A DNA stretch of 64,000 bases from contig JAKCFJ010000001.1 in NCBI GenBank assembly GCA_025041175.1, positions 806,001-870,000 of the forward strand, written 5' to 3'. The position numbers and the translations under genes are program-made. This DNA is from Halobacteriales archaeon YIM A00010. GTDB lineage: Archaea > Halobacteriota > Halobacteria > Halobacteriales > Haloarculaceae. A model generated the notes under the pieces. The model had not been told where the DNA came from, made no database searches, and worked only from the letters and a program-made list of their open reading frames with translations. Shown here in pieces: positions 1 to 9,148 of this stretch. The stretch's first letter is position 1; each line of letters begins with the position of its first letter.

Positions 1-569
1 GGGCCGGAGGCGAGAAGCCGCACGCACAAGGGAACGAACGTGATGTAAACGAGCGCAAACCAGAGGGTGACGAGCAACACCGATCGCCGGAGCGCGTAGC
101 CGGTGATCCGGCTGGTGAACACGGCAACAGCGTGGATACCAGGGTACATCACCTCGAACGGACTCTGCCGCCCGCGATCGATGTCTTTCGCAAGACCGAT
201 GTGCGTCATCGGGTCGGCCGTTCCATAGAAGTAGTAGCCCCGAACGAACGGCAGCCCGAGGACCGAAATCACCGAGGCAGCAGCGAGCACCAGCGCGACC
301 GTCCGGACCCACCGAACGGGCGAAACGAACGCCACGAACAGCGCCACCGCGAGCGCAACGCCGACGCCCACCCAGAACGGTGCTGGCGTCGCCGCGTACA
401 ACGACAGCTCGTATCCCTGGGCCGGAGCGGTGGTCGCCGAGTAGATGGCTGCGGCGAGCGAGAGAAACCCGGTCGTTAACAGCGGTCTCGTCCACCAACG
501 CCACTCGGACGCCGTTTCGGTCTTCGTCTCGGGGTCAGGTTCGTTTTCGGACGCTGTCGATGTCGTCAT
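1..569 (-). CDS. Polytopic membrane protein, C-terminus outside window
   Basis: Reading from the ATG at 569 toward base 1 gives about 189 residues with no stop, so the gene runs off the window. A charged N-terminus of about 30 residues is followed by several hydrophobic helices and a loop with the stretch GTADPMTHIGLAKDI, an acidic/His loop of the kind seen in GT-C-type and polymerase-like membrane proteins of polysaccharide clusters. Its neighbours (sulfatase-like enzyme, flippase, glycosyltransferases) support a role in surface glycan assembly. The family cannot be fixed without the missing C-terminal part. An undescribed membrane protein is equally possible. Confidence 0.6.
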   Translation of the reverse strand, partial: MTTSTASENEPDPETKTETASEWRWWTRPLLTTGFLSLAAAIYSATTAPAQGYELSLYAATPAPFWVGVGVALAVALFVAFVSPVRWVRTVALVLAAASVISVLGLPFVRGYYFYGTADPMTHIGLAKDIDRGRQSPFEVMYPGIHAVAVFTSRITGYALRRSVLLVTLWFALVYITFVPLCVRLLASG

Positions 570-673
570 TGGTACCTGTGAGTCACCACGGATCGATCGG
601 GGAGAGTATACAGGACTGTCATCGGCGTGGTTGTCAGTTCAGTTGACCGATAGCGGACATCGTTATGTGCCAC

Positions 674-1633
674 CTATTCGTGGTAGCCGAGCGCTTGCAG
701 CCGGTCCGTTGCGGTGTCGTCTCCGGGCTGTCGGTCGATGTCCGTCGTGAACCGGTCGGATTGGGACCGTGGCTGGTCCGCCCGAATCTCCCGTCGTTCG
801 GACGCCGGGACGATCTGCCACGGGACCATCACTAGCTCCTCGGTGTACAGCCCCGGTGGGTGGCCCCATTCGGGAATCGGGATCGGCGTGGAGCGCTCAC
901 CGAACATGTTGCCGTGGTCGGATGTTATCACCGAGCGGCCCGGCAGTACAGTAACGAGCTCGTGGACCGCAGGGAGCGTCCGATTGAGGTTGTTTCGGTA
1001 CGCGTCCCAAATACCGGATTCGGAGACGGACGTGTCTCCGTTTCGTAGCTGTCCCCAGATGTCCGTCTCCCCGGTTCCTTCGAGGCGCTGTCCGACATTG
1101 ATCTCGGGATTCTCGATGAACGGGTAGTGTGGCTGCATGTAATGAACGATGAGCCGTTTGTTGGGATACTGCGTTGCCACGCGGCGGCCGTAGTCGGTCA
1201 TTGTTCGCGGGAGCACCGTTCCGTGGGAGTCGTCCCAGTCGTGTTTCCAGACGTTGACGACGTCGTGAAACGTTGCATCGATCCGGTCGTTCCAGCGGTG
1301 GAGCTGCGGACTCGCGGTCACGTACACCGTGTCCGACATCTCCCGATCGGAAAAATTCCCCATCAGAAACTCGACCGTGTGTGATCCTCTCGACTCGCGC
1401 CGTTCGAGCGGTTCCGAAAACTCCTGTTGTTGCTGTGCGGAGAAGAGATCGTGCCGGCACGCATCGAGGATGATCAAATTGTCCCAATCCTCAGCCATCA
1501 CATCGACACCGTTGGTGTTGTACTCACGCCGATAGAGCCGGCGATTGTACAGCCGGTTCAGCTCCTGCCCGAAAAACGATGGTCGCTGCACCCCGCGCCG
1601 GAGTCCCCGCCACAGCTGGGACGGTGTGTACAT
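674..1633 (-). CDS. Sulfatase-like alkaline-phosphatase-superfamily hydrolase
   Basis: This 319-residue protein has the haloarchaeal sulfatase-like pattern. An early ILDACRHD segment (about residues 54-61) supplies metal-binding Asp, GSHTVEFL carries the Ser/Thr nucleophile region, and ITSDHGNMFGE supplies the late Asp-His metal ligands, followed by a WGHPPG loop. It would hydrolyse or transfer a phosphate or sulfate ester, probably on a cell-surface glycan given the flippase and glycosyltransferases nearby. The ATG at 1633 was chosen over a GTG one codon upstream. The chain ends LGYHE, a tail shared in form with two other superfamily members in this window. It is shorter than classical sulfatases (about 450-550 residues), as is usual for this subfamily. 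Confidence 0.75.
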   Translation of the reverse strand: MYTPSQLWRGLRRGVQRPSFFGQELNRLYNRRLYRREYNTNGVDVMAEDWDNLIILDACRHDLFSAQQQQEFSEPLERRESRGSHTVEFLMGNFSDREMSDTVYVTASPQLHRWNDRIDATFHDVVNVWKHDWDDSHGTVLPRTMTDYGRRVATQYPNKRLIVHYMQPHYPFIENPEINVGQRLEGTGETDIWGQLRNGDTSVSESGIWDAYRNNLNRTLPAVHELVTVLPGRSVITSDHGNMFGERSTPIPIPEWGHPPGLYTEELVMVPWQIVPASERREIRADQPRSQSDRFTTDIDRQPGDDTATDRLQALGYHE

Positions 1634-1786
1634 CACACGTTCGTACCGGCTGCTCCGTCATCGTTATTCCGTCGCTACAGGTGATGGACTCAGAACGGAC
1701 AGCTCTCCAGACGATGACCGACCGGATAATGCACACATTACTATCCATCCAGAACCCCTTGCCTGCGACCGGGATCGACTGTGACG

Positions 1787-3262
1787 ATGGCACGCCGGGT
1801 TATGCGCGGACTACAAGCTATGCTCGTCGCTGAAGGGGCACGCATGGCATCGAAAGGTCTCATCGTTCTCCTGCTGGCGAACTACTTCCTCTCTCCCGAT
1901 GAGTACGGGCTGTTGTTTCTGTCCTTGTCCGTACTCGGAACTGGACTACTGTTCAGCTACCTCGGCTTCGCCAAATCGGCCGCCCGGTACATCACCGAGT
2001 ACAAAACCAGAGATCCCACACAGATTCCACACATCATCACCACGTCGCTCCAGTACAATCTGGTGTCGATCCTCGTCGTCAGCACCGCGTTCGTGTTCGG
2101 GAGCGGGCTGATCGCGCGGTTTCTCGGCGAACCAGCCGTTCAGCCGTTTCTGGTGGTTGGGTCGCTGTACATCGTCACGATGACCCTCTCGAAGTTCGCA
2201 ACCGTGGTGTTTCAGGGGTTCAACCGCGTGCGCTGGAGCGCGTGCGTTGGCGCGCTGTCGAACGTCAGCCTGCTGGTGTTCACCGTCGCGTTTTTGCTGG
2301 CCGGGCTGGGTTCGATCGGCGCGTTGGCCGGCTACGTGATCGGCCACGGCATCGCCGCAGTCGTGGGACTGGGTGTCATCTTCGGTCGGTTCGTCCCGAA
2401 CTACGCCGGGACTGGATCGGCCGACCACGAGCTTCCGGGGAAAATCCTCCGGTACAGCGTCCCGCTCACGATCACGCGCAGCGGCCACACCCTCGACAAG
2501 AACGTGGACACCATCCTGGTCGGTTTCTTCTTGAACCCTGCCGCTGTCGGGTTTTACGTCCTCGGCAAGCAGATTGCTGATTTCGTGACGGTCCCGGCGA
2601 CATCGCTCGGCTTTGCCGTCTCGCCGGCCTACGGCGAGCAGAAAGCGAGCGACGCGCTCGGTCGTGCCGGAGAACTGTACGAGCACGCGTTCGTCCACAC
2701 GGTCATGCTGTACCTGCCCGCCGGTGCGGGTCTCATCCTCATCGCAGAGCCGATGATCCGGTACGTGTTCGGCGGGGATTACCTCGGTGCCGCCCCCGTC
2801 GTGCAGGTCTTTGGCGTGTACATCCTGCTCCGTGCGGTCGATAAGATCACCAACGACGGACTCGATTTCGTCGGCCGCGCTCGCGACCGGGCGATCGCAA
2901 AAACGAGCGCGTCCGTCGGAAACGTCGCGTTGAACGTGCTGCTCATCCCCGTTATCGGTGTCGTGGGCGCGGCGCTCTCGACCGTCGTCACCTACGCCGC
3001 GCTGATCGGCGTCGAGATTTACATCATCGACCAGGAGTTCCCGCTCCCACGGCGGCGTCTCGTCCGCAAAACGCTTCTTGTCTGTCTGATCACCGGGATC
3101 ATGTCCGGCGTCGTCGCGCTGTTGTTACCCTTCGTCTCGGATCTCCTCACGTTGCTCACCGTGATCAGTGTCGCTGTGGGGGTGTGGGCGGGGCTGTCCG
3201 TCGCGAGTGGACTCATCGATCTCTCGTTGGTGCAGTCGTTCATCCAGAGCGTGACGGACTGA
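1787..3262 (+). CDS. Polysaccharide flippase (Wzx/MOP superfamily)
   Basis: The protein has 491 residues with 12-14 predicted hydrophobic helices and conserved RYITEYK and KQIADFVTVPATSLGFAVSPAYGE segments typical of the MOP-superfamily polysaccharide transporters. It would flip a lipid-linked oligosaccharide across the cytoplasmic membrane. Start chosen at the ATG (1787); a GTG two codons upstream is possible. It faces the sulfatase gene 3364-4827 convergently. The TGA stop overlaps the first base of a 91-bp inverted-repeat element (3262-3352), so the insertion may have reset the C-terminus. It sits within the surface-glycan region. Confidence 0.88.
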   Translation: MARRVMRGLQAMLVAEGARMASKGLIVLLLANYFLSPDEYGLLFLSLSVLGTGLLFSYLGFAKSAARYITEYKTRDPTQIPHIITTSLQYNLVSILVVSTAFVFGSGLIARFLGEPAVQPFLVVGSLYIVTMTLSKFATVVFQGFNRVRWSACVGALSNVSLLVFTVAFLLAGLGSIGALAGYVIGHGIAAVVGLGVIFGRFVPNYAGTGSADHELPGKILRYSVPLTITRSGHTLDKNVDTILVGFFLNPAAVGFYVLGKQIADFVTVPATSLGFAVSPAYGEQKASDALGRAGELYEHAFVHTVMLYLPAGAGLILIAEPMIRYVFGGDYLGAAPVVQVFGVYILLRAVDKITNDGLDFVGRARDRAIAKTSASVGNVALNVLLIPVIGVVGAALSTVVTYAALIGVEIYIIDQEFPLPRRRLVRKTLLVCLITGIMSGVVALLLPFVSDLLTLLTVISVAVGVWAGLSVASGLIDLSLVQSFIQSVTD

Positions 3263-3352
3263 TACTGTCGGACGGGAGTGGTCGCGTCTCGACTGCTGGT
3301 GAATCGCCAGACAGCAGAGACCGTCGCACGCCGTCCGCCGGCCCGACAGTGT
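3262..3352 (+). repeat. Type-1 inverted-repeat element (copy 1, 91 bp)
   Basis: The element starts ATACTGTCGGAC and ends CCGACAGTGT, with a conserved centre CTGCTGGTGAATCGCCAGACAGCAG that can fold as a hairpin. The right end is imperfect (GTGT for GTAT). Its first A is the last base of the flippase TGA stop. It lies between two convergent genes and has no coding capacity. It looks like a MITE, or possibly a bidirectional terminator-like structure. Confidence 0.8.
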
Positions 3353-3363
3353 AACGATCACAC

Positions 3364-4827
3364 TCAGTCGAGATATCCCAGATCCTTGAGTTGCGCCTCG
3401 ACGTTACCGCTCAACCGCTCCGATCCCGGTTCGTCGGTGGCTATCGCCGTGTCGAGCTGCTCGGTCCGCTCTGTCAGGAGCGACCGGAACCGATCGAGAA
3501 CCGACGACTCCGGGTCGATGACGCTTTCGTCCATCCCCATGCCACGGAGAAGATACTCCTGTCGACGTGGCTCGGACTGCTCGTTCGCGGGCTCGTGTTG
3601 GTGGGGAGCGTGTCCGTTCCGGTCGTGCTCGCCGCTGGATTCGGTCGGGAGAGCCTTCTGGGACACCGATGCCACGTACTTGTGTGTGCCGTCACACAGC
3701 ATCCGCCAGTGTGTCACCGCCGCCGGATCGATGTCCCGACCGGTGTGAGGGATCACGTCCTCGATCAGCGCGGTTGGGGGTGTGGCTGTGAGCGTCCCGT
3801 CGAGATCCCCCGTTCGAACCGTCTCGAACAGCCGGTGTAGCTCGAACGGTTGCTGTACGCTCTCGTGCGATGTTTGGCCCGGCGCTTTGATGAGCAATGG
3901 GACCGACGTATTCACGTCCCGAACGTAGTGTGGCGGCATCCCGTTCCGGTCGTACTCGCCGAGCGTCTTGCCGTGGTCGGCACACACGACGACCAGCGCG
4001 TCGTCGTACAGCTCGTGCTGTTCGAGGACCGAAAGCAGTCGGTCGACCATCGCGTCGAGATAGCGCAGGCTGGCGTCGTAATACTCTAAGAGCCGATCGC
4101 GAGCGTCCCAATCGAGGCGCGCGCTGCCCGCGATGTTCGCGAGCAGTCTGACGTTGAGCCGACGGGCTTCGATCGCTGACGGTCGGTCCAGTCCGAGCGA
4201 TTCGAACGCGTCTCGTGGCGGATAGTACGGGCTGTGTGCTTCCATCAGGTTGAGGAAGGTGAACGTAGATCCCTCGCGATCGGCGGTGTGAGCGAGCCAG
4301 TCGGTGGCGCGCGCGACGAGACGCTCGGTGAAAAACCGGCGTTTGAGCAGGACCAGCGGCTGGCGGCTCGCGTGGCCGAGCGCGGTGTGGAGCTTCGAAT
4401 AGAGCCGTCCGCCTCGCCCGTGGATCGGGTGGTCTGACCGGCTGATCTCGAGGTCCCACTCGACGAACTCCTCGAAGCCACGATCCAATCCCGAGAGCTG
4501 TCCGACCCACGGGTTGTTCGAGAAGCCAGCGGTGTGATACCCCTGTTCTGTAAGCCGCTCGGCGAGCGTCGAAACCCCCGACGGAAGCCCGAACTCCTGG
4601 TCCGTGAACCCGTTCGTGACGCCGTGTTCCGAGGGATACAACCCCGTGAACATCGAGCAGTGCGATGGGAGCGTCCACGGTGCCGGAACGTAGGCGCGAT
4701 CGAACACCGTCGCCTCGTCGCTCAACGCATCGAGGGTCGGAGTCGTCGGCCGGTCGTGGCTGTAGGCCGACACGCGATCTTTCCGCATCGAATCGAGCAC
4801 GAGGAACAGAACGTCAGGATTGGGCAT
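3364..4827 (-). CDS. Sulfatase family protein
   Basis: A 487-residue sulfatase/alkaline-phosphatase-superfamily protein. The N-terminal VLFLVLDSMRKDRVSAY gives two metal-binding Asp residues. APWTLPSHCSMFTGLYPSEHG is the sulfatase signature region with Thr where Cys/Ser-type sulfatases have the formylglycine nucleophile, so phospho- or other ester transfer is as likely as sulfate hydrolysis. VCADHGKTLGEY supplies the C-terminal Asp/His ligands. Residues about 390-420 form a His/Glu-rich low-complexity insert. The tail reads LKDLGYLD. It probably acts on a glycan or glycolipid. It is the upstream neighbour of the flippase gene in convergent orientation. Confidence 0.85.
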   Translation of the reverse strand: MPNPDVLFLVLDSMRKDRVSAYSHDRPTTPTLDALSDEATVFDRAYVPAPWTLPSHCSMFTGLYPSEHGVTNGFTDQEFGLPSGVSTLAERLTEQGYHTAGFSNNPWVGQLSGLDRGFEEFVEWDLEISRSDHPIHGRGGRLYSKLHTALGHASRQPLVLLKRRFFTERLVARATDWLAHTADREGSTFTFLNLMEAHSPYYPPRDAFESLGLDRPSAIEARRLNVRLLANIAGSARLDWDARDRLLEYYDASLRYLDAMVDRLLSVLEQHELYDDALVVVCADHGKTLGEYDRNGMPPHYVRDVNTSVPLLIKAPGQTSHESVQQPFELHRLFETVRTGDLDGTLTATPPTALIEDVIPHTGRDIDPAAVTHWRMLCDGTHKYVASVSQKALPTESSGEHDRNGHAPHQHEPANEQSEPRRQEYLLRGMGMDESVIDPESSVLDRFRSLLTERTEQLDTAIATDEPGSERLSGNVEAQLKDLGYLD

Positions 4828-4908
4828 ACCCCTGAGTGTGTTGTTCGGGGCTTTGTTATGCGGGCTTTGTCCGGCGTAAGCGCGTGATACTCGTTCGCTA
4901 CGGCCCGC

Positions 4909-5973
4909 TCACGCTGGAAGTTCGCCGTAGATCTCACTGAGCGTTCGCTGTGCGGTGTCCCACGAGTACGTCTCGGTGACCAGCTGGCGGTTTGCCCGCC
5001 CCATCGCCTCGGTTCGCTCCGGGTCCGCGATGAGCGTGGCGAGCGCGTCCGACAGCTGGGTCGTGTTCTTTGGCTCGATCAACAGCCCGTTCTCCTCGTC
5101 GATGACCTCCGGAATGCTCCCGACGGTCGTGGAGACGGCGGCGTTACCGCCTGCCATCCCCTCGAGCAGCGCGATCGGTAGCCCCTCGGCGTACGCCGGG
5201 AGCACGAATATCGATCCCGAATCGAGTAACGTCTGTTTCTCGCGCTCGGAGACGTATCCGAGATACTCGACGGCGTCGTACTGATCCGCCAGCGCTTCGA
5301 TGCGTCCCGCGAGCGGCCCGCTGCCGGCGATGCTGACCCGAACGTCCGTTACTCGCTCGTCGTTCCCGTCGAGAAGCTCCTCGACGGCCCCGGCCAGTTC
5401 GGTCACCCCCTTGCGCTTGACCAGGTTCGAGACGAACACCACGTGCTGGGGGTCGGTTTCGAACGCCGGCGAATACTCGCCCGGATCGATCGCGTTCGGG
5501 AGCACGCGGATCTTCTCCTCTGGGACGCGCGTCGACAACACTTCCTGCCAGTACGGCGATAACACAATGATGCGATCACACACCCCGAAGACGAGCGACT
5601 GAACCCGGTTGACGAGCCACGAGTCGGTCGTCACGAACGCATCGAACGAGGAGCCGTGGACGTGCAACACGACCGGACGGTCCCAGACGAGGGACGCGTA
5701 CAGGACGTAAAACGCCGACCGGTAGAACGAAAACCGGTGTGACGTGTGGACGTGAACCACATCCGGCGGCGACCGGAACGGGAATCGAAGCGCTGCCCAC
5801 ACCGACGCCACGACCGACGTGAGCAGCCACCACCCCCCTTGCCCCTTCGGATCGGACACCATATCGTACACCGACACCTCAACGCCGTCGAGATGCCGAT
5901 ACTGTTGTTCGACGTACTGGTGAATGCCGCCGCCGCCGAGCGTCCCAACGATGAGCAGTCGGTCCGTGTTCAT
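4909..5973 (-). CDS. Glycosyltransferase family 4 (GT-B)
   Basis: A 354-residue GT-B glycosyltransferase. The N-terminal loop GTLGGGGIHQYVEQQ is the glycine-rich acceptor-side motif. The C-terminal half contains FVSNLVKRKGVTELAGAV and the donor-binding EX7E-type region PAYAEGLPIALLEGMAGGNAAV, as in GT4 enzymes that add sugars from nucleotide donors. It would build the oligosaccharide exported by the flippase. The ATG at 5973 is preferred over a GTG at 5976. It is read in the same direction as the sulfatase gene 80 bases downstream and may share its transcript. Donor and acceptor cannot be read from sequence. Confidence 0.88.
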   Translation of the reverse strand: MNTDRLLIVGTLGGGGIHQYVEQQYRHLDGVEVSVYDMVSDPKGQGGWWLLTSVVASVWAALRFPFRSPPDVVHVHTSHRFSFYRSAFYVLYASLVWDRPVVLHVHGSSFDAFVTTDSWLVNRVQSLVFGVCDRIIVLSPYWQEVLSTRVPEEKIRVLPNAIDPGEYSPAFETDPQHVVFVSNLVKRKGVTELAGAVEELLDGNDERVTDVRVSIAGSGPLAGRIEALADQYDAVEYLGYVSEREKQTLLDSGSIFVLPAYAEGLPIALLEGMAGGNAAVSTTVGSIPEVIDEENGLLIEPKNTTQLSDALATLIADPERTEAMGRANRQLVTETYSWDTAQRTLSEIYGELPA

Positions 5974-6168
5974 CACTGGATCCTGTAACCTACAACCCCT
6001 TTGTTATGCGGAGCCAATGGGATTCCGGCCGGATAGACGAATCCGACGAGTGGTAGCCGTCGCCCGAACGCTTCAGTCCGCTCGGCTGGTGAGGTCGCGC
6101 CGAATAAAATGGTATGTATATAGGACAATATGTCTGAACAGGATAAAACAGCCATCGAATTCCAAACC

Positions 6169-6181
6169 GTTTATATATATG
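6169..6181 (+). promoter_or_regulatory. TATA box upstream of HalOD1 gene
   Basis: The AT stretch GTTTATATATATGG lies in GC-rich surroundings about 90 bases before the ATG at 6269. It is the strongest TATA-like sequence in this spacer and would leave a 5' leader of about 60-65 bases, longer than the leaderless norm. Confidence 0.5.
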
Positions 6182-6268
6182 GTGGGAGTCATTGTCGACT
6201 GTTGTCTCTCTAGAGATACCACCCGTAGCACGGAAGAGAGCAGATGGGGTATCACCCAGGGAACGACT

Positions 6269-6601
6269 ATGAGAGCAGATAGCAACACGGAGGCGATCAT
6301 GGGGGATATGGACAAGGAGATGAACCGAACATCCTTCGATGCGGCGCAGTCCGGTGCATCGAAGTTTCGGTACGACTCCTCTGAACACACCCTTGGCGTA
6401 CGAGTTATCGAGGCAGTTGGAGATGTCGCGGGGGTCGATGAGACGGAGATCACGGCCCCACTGAGCGAGACGGTTGATCCGGAGGCGCTGGACGCGTTGT
6501 TCGAGGAGGGTGTCGGGGGAGAGGTACAGTTCCAGTTCAACGGGTATTGTATAACCGTGACAGTTTCGGAAGACGGTACCGGTCAGATCTACGTCGAGTA
6601 G
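6269..6601 (+). CDS. HalOD1 output-domain protein
   Basis: A 110-residue protein whose second half matches the haloarchaeal HalOD1 pattern: LGVRVIEAVGDVAGVDETEI, then SETVDPEALDALFEEG and a short beta region FQFNGYCITVTVSEDG. HalOD1 domains are thought to act as small signalling or output modules, alone or attached to receiver domains. Start chosen at ATG 6269; ATG 6299 also keeps the domain intact. The open frame extends further upstream, but that stretch (before 6269) contains the TATA region and is probably not translated. It stands alone between the polysaccharide genes and a flavoprotein gene. Confidence 0.75.
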   Translation: MRADSNTEAIMGDMDKEMNRTSFDAAQSGASKFRYDSSEHTLGVRVIEAVGDVAGVDETEITAPLSETVDPEALDALFEEGVGGEVQFQFNGYCITVTVSEDGTGQIYVE

Positions 6602-6688
6602 CCGACCGGATCACGTTAGGCTTGCCCGAACGCGTAGCCGCGGGTATTCGCACGGTCGACAGCCACGGAAAGCGGTTAGTGTCGAGTG

Positions 6689-7243
6689 CTACGCGTCTGC
6701 AGGGGTATCGAAGTCGTGGAAGTGTTCTCCTTTTTCTTTAGTGAGGATGTTCAGCGCAGCGGCAGCTCCATCGCCGGCGGAGATGACGGCCTGCCATTCC
6801 TCGGCCCGCACCATCGCCCCCGTCGCGTAGGCGTTGTCGACGCTCGTTTCCATGGAGATGGTGACGTCGACCGTTCCGTCGTCCGCAAAGTCACAGCCCA
6901 ACGTTTCAGCGAGGTCCCGGTCCGCGCCGGTGGCGAGCACGACGTATTCGCTGTCGTACTCGTCGTCGTCGGTCACGACGGAGAACCCGCCGCCGTTGCG
7001 CTCGATCCCAGTGACGCCTTCGCCTTGGTGTCGGTCGACGCCGAACTCCTCGGCCTGTTCCCTGGCGTCGTCCACGAACGAACTCCCGTCGACGCTTTCG
7101 ATCCCGAGGTAGTTGAACAGGTGGGCCTTGTGCATCCACGTCTGATCTGTGTCGAACACGCTCGTCGAAAGGCCGTTTTTCGCCGTGAACAACGCGGCGC
7201 TCAGTCCTGCGGGACCACCGCCGATCACTGTGACATGTGTCAT
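6689..7243 (-). CDS. Short FAD-dependent oxidoreductase (thioredoxin-reductase-like)
   Basis: A 184-residue flavoprotein. MTHVTVIGGGPAGLSAALFTAKNG is the Rossmann dinucleotide-binding motif at the N-terminus, and YVVLATGAD and YATGAMV-type stretches mark the second FAD contact. It has no CxxC redox pair and no separate NADPH domain, so it is not a canonical thioredoxin reductase (about 310 residues). Short FAD-only homologues are common in haloarchaea, and the physiological partner is unknown. Start set at the ATG at 7243, directly before the Rossmann motif; the frame is open further upstream but that part resembles no protein. Confidence 0.75.
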   Translation of the reverse strand: MTHVTVIGGGPAGLSAALFTAKNGLSTSVFDTDQTWMHKAHLFNYLGIESVDGSSFVDDAREQAEEFGVDRHQGEGVTGIERNGGGFSVVTDDDEYDSEYVVLATGADRDLAETLGCDFADDGTVDVTISMETSVDNAYATGAMVRAEEWQAVISAGDGAAAALNILTKEKGEHFHDFDTPADA

Positions 7244-7296
7244 ACACCATTGTGTACGACTGCCGACCATATAATGCTGTGTGAACGAAATCGACC

Positions 7297-8424
7297 TCAC
7301 TGTCGCGGAGAGTCTTGATGTCGCGTCGGCTGGGTGTCTCGTTCCTCGTGGGCGGTAGCACGCGGTCGAAGTTCCTGAATAGCAGTGGTGTCTCCGATCG
7401 CTCGTGCGAGCGACGTGATCACCGAAGAGAGGTTCACCATGTCGTCCACGCACCGATCGCGTTTCTGTTTCCACTCGCGTTCGACGTTGGGTCGATCGAG
7501 CAACTGCTCGGCAGTATCGAGAACGGAGTCGAACGAACGGTGGTTGTACACGAGATCGTTCGTCTCCAGTTCGAGGAAGTTTCCCATGTCGTCCGGGCCA
7601 ACGAACGAGTTCGATCGGATCGCGGGGGTTCCTAGCAGTGCTGCTTCGGTCACCATCGTCTGTGTGTCCGCGACGAGCAGCGACGCCTCGGCGAGCGCGT
7701 CGTGCAACAGCCCTGGATGGGCGTCGAACGGCCGGGCCGGGAGTTCATCCAGGCGGAGATCGTCTCCCTCATCGGAGACGAACACCGTCGCGTGGTCGGC
7801 GAGGCGCTCGACGAGTTCGTGGCGTTCGTCGGCGGAGAACCCGCCGTGACCGACGTCGTGGTGGGAGCCGAACGCGTTGAACCGAACGAGTACGTACCGC
7901 TCGTCGGACGTGAGCTCGAGGTGCTCGCGAACGTCTGTAGACGGCTCGTACACCTCCGGATGAAGATACGCACACTCTTTGAACCCCTCGAACACGTAGT
8001 GGTTCTCGCCGAGATCCTTCCGGAACGCCTTCGGTGTCACGATGGTGCGGGCGAACGGCATCGACACAGCGTGGTCTAACCCTGTCGGCTCGGAATCGAG
8101 CAACAACACCGTCGGAGTCCGCGTGAGAGCGCCCGCGTGCGCCGCGTACGCACCCATCCCGAAGATCGCGTCGGGATCGAATTCGCGCGCGTGACGCACG
8201 ATGTGGATGTAGTGTTGGGGGAGCCGCCCCAACAACGACCAACGCGTTGTCCCACACGGACCGTACACGGTGTGATCGATGTCGTGCCAGTCGAGCAGCG
8301 CGGTCGTGCAGCTGTAATCACGCGCCATGACCGATACTGTGTGGCCCTCCGATCGGAGTTGGCTCACAACGTGCTTGTACAGGTGGACGTGGGCCGGCGT
8401 GTTCGTGAAGAAAAGATGTCTCAC
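7297..8424 (-). CDS. DUF354 family protein (GT-B/epimerase-like fold)
   Basis: A 375-residue protein starting at a GTG (8424): VRHLFFTNTPAHVHLYKHVVSQL. The early AHVH motif, FGMGAYAAHAGALTRTPTVLLLDSE and the C-terminal LVADTQTMVTEAALLGTPAI match the DUF354 family, which resembles UDP-GlcNAc 2-epimerases and GT-B transferases. Members occur in archaeal and bacterial surface-polysaccharide clusters, as here. The exact reaction is not established. No ATG lies close to the conserved start of the domain, so GTG is the most likely initiator. It reads toward the flavoprotein gene with a 53-base gap. Confidence 0.75.
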   Translation of the reverse strand: MRHLFFTNTPAHVHLYKHVVSQLRSEGHTVSVMARDYSCTTALLDWHDIDHTVYGPCGTTRWSLLGRLPQHYIHIVRHAREFDPDAIFGMGAYAAHAGALTRTPTVLLLDSEPTGLDHAVSMPFARTIVTPKAFRKDLGENHYVFEGFKECAYLHPEVYEPSTDVREHLELTSDERYVLVRFNAFGSHHDVGHGGFSADERHELVERLADHATVFVSDEGDDLRLDELPARPFDAHPGLLHDALAEASLLVADTQTMVTEAALLGTPAIRSNSFVGPDDMGNFLELETNDLVYNHRSFDSVLDTAEQLLDRPNVEREWKQKRDRCVDDMVNLSSVITSLARAIGDTTAIQELRPRATAHEERDTQPTRHQDSPRQ

Positions 8425-8542
8425 GGTCCGACGGCTCCCCCGCAAGCAGCTTTGTAACTCTGTGCTTTCGATGCGGATTAACCCAGTACCGTGAGCGTTC
8501 TGCGTTGCGCGCGGGCGGCCCACCGACTCCCCCGTTTCGGCG

Positions 8543-9148
8543 TCAGCGGTCGGCGAACGCCGACACCGAAAGGCGCTCGGTCGTTCGGTGAAGATGTACC
8601 GTCGAAAGCAGGACAAACCCCAACAGAACACCCACGAGCAGCTGGGTCGATGGGAAACCAATAGCGAGCCAGTTCACTCCGAGAACCACGCTGCTTGCGC
8701 CGGTGAGCAGGAGATAATACTGTGCCCACGCGTCCGGATCATCCGCATCGAGATTCAGATACGGCTCGAACTGCTCGAACGTCGATCCCAACGAGATGGT
8801 TCCGCGCGCCTTGTTGAACTCGACCGCGCCCGTATCGTCCATCTTCGGCAGATGACACTGGTACAGACCGACGTACACGCGCTTGCGCTCACGAGAGGTG
8901 AGAGCCGATTCCGTCGTATCGTTTTCTAACGCAGCGATGTGTTCGGCGAGCGAACCGATCGTTACTGGATTGTCGTGCGCAACGAGATACTGGAGCGCGC
9001 GGCGGCGGCGTTGGTTTTTCAACACCTCGAAAATCCGGTCCGGGCCGAGCGCCGGATCGTCATCCGCCTCGCCCGCACCCCCAGCGTCTACGTTCGTTGA
9101 ACCGGCGTCCTCGACCGACTGGGCGTCGTTGGGCGTTTTGGTGCTCAT
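8543..9148 (-). CDS. Membrane-anchored winged-helix regulator (DUF7344-like)
   Basis: A 201-residue protein. An acidic N-terminal tail (about 45 residues) is followed by a winged-helix domain, RIFEVLKNQRRRRALQYLVAHDNPVTIGSLAEHIAA, and the haloarchaeal motif TSRERKRVYVGLYQCHLPKMDDTGAVEF. Two hydrophobic helices lie near the C-terminus (about 145-185). This is the DUF7344 arrangement: a DNA-binding domain tethered to the membrane. It is likely a transcriptional regulator of neighbouring polysaccharide genes, but its targets are unknown. A homologue lies at 17963-18526. Start chosen at ATG 9148, which removes an unconserved 19-residue extension. Confidence 0.78.
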   Translation of the reverse strand: MSTKTPNDAQSVEDAGSTNVDAGGAGEADDDPALGPDRIFEVLKNQRRRRALQYLVAHDNPVTIGSLAEHIAALENDTTESALTSRERKRVYVGLYQCHLPKMDDTGAVEFNKARGTISLGSTFEQFEPYLNLDADDPDAWAQYYLLLTGASSVVLGVNWLAIGFPSTQLLVGVLLGFVLLSTVHLHRTTERLSVSAFADR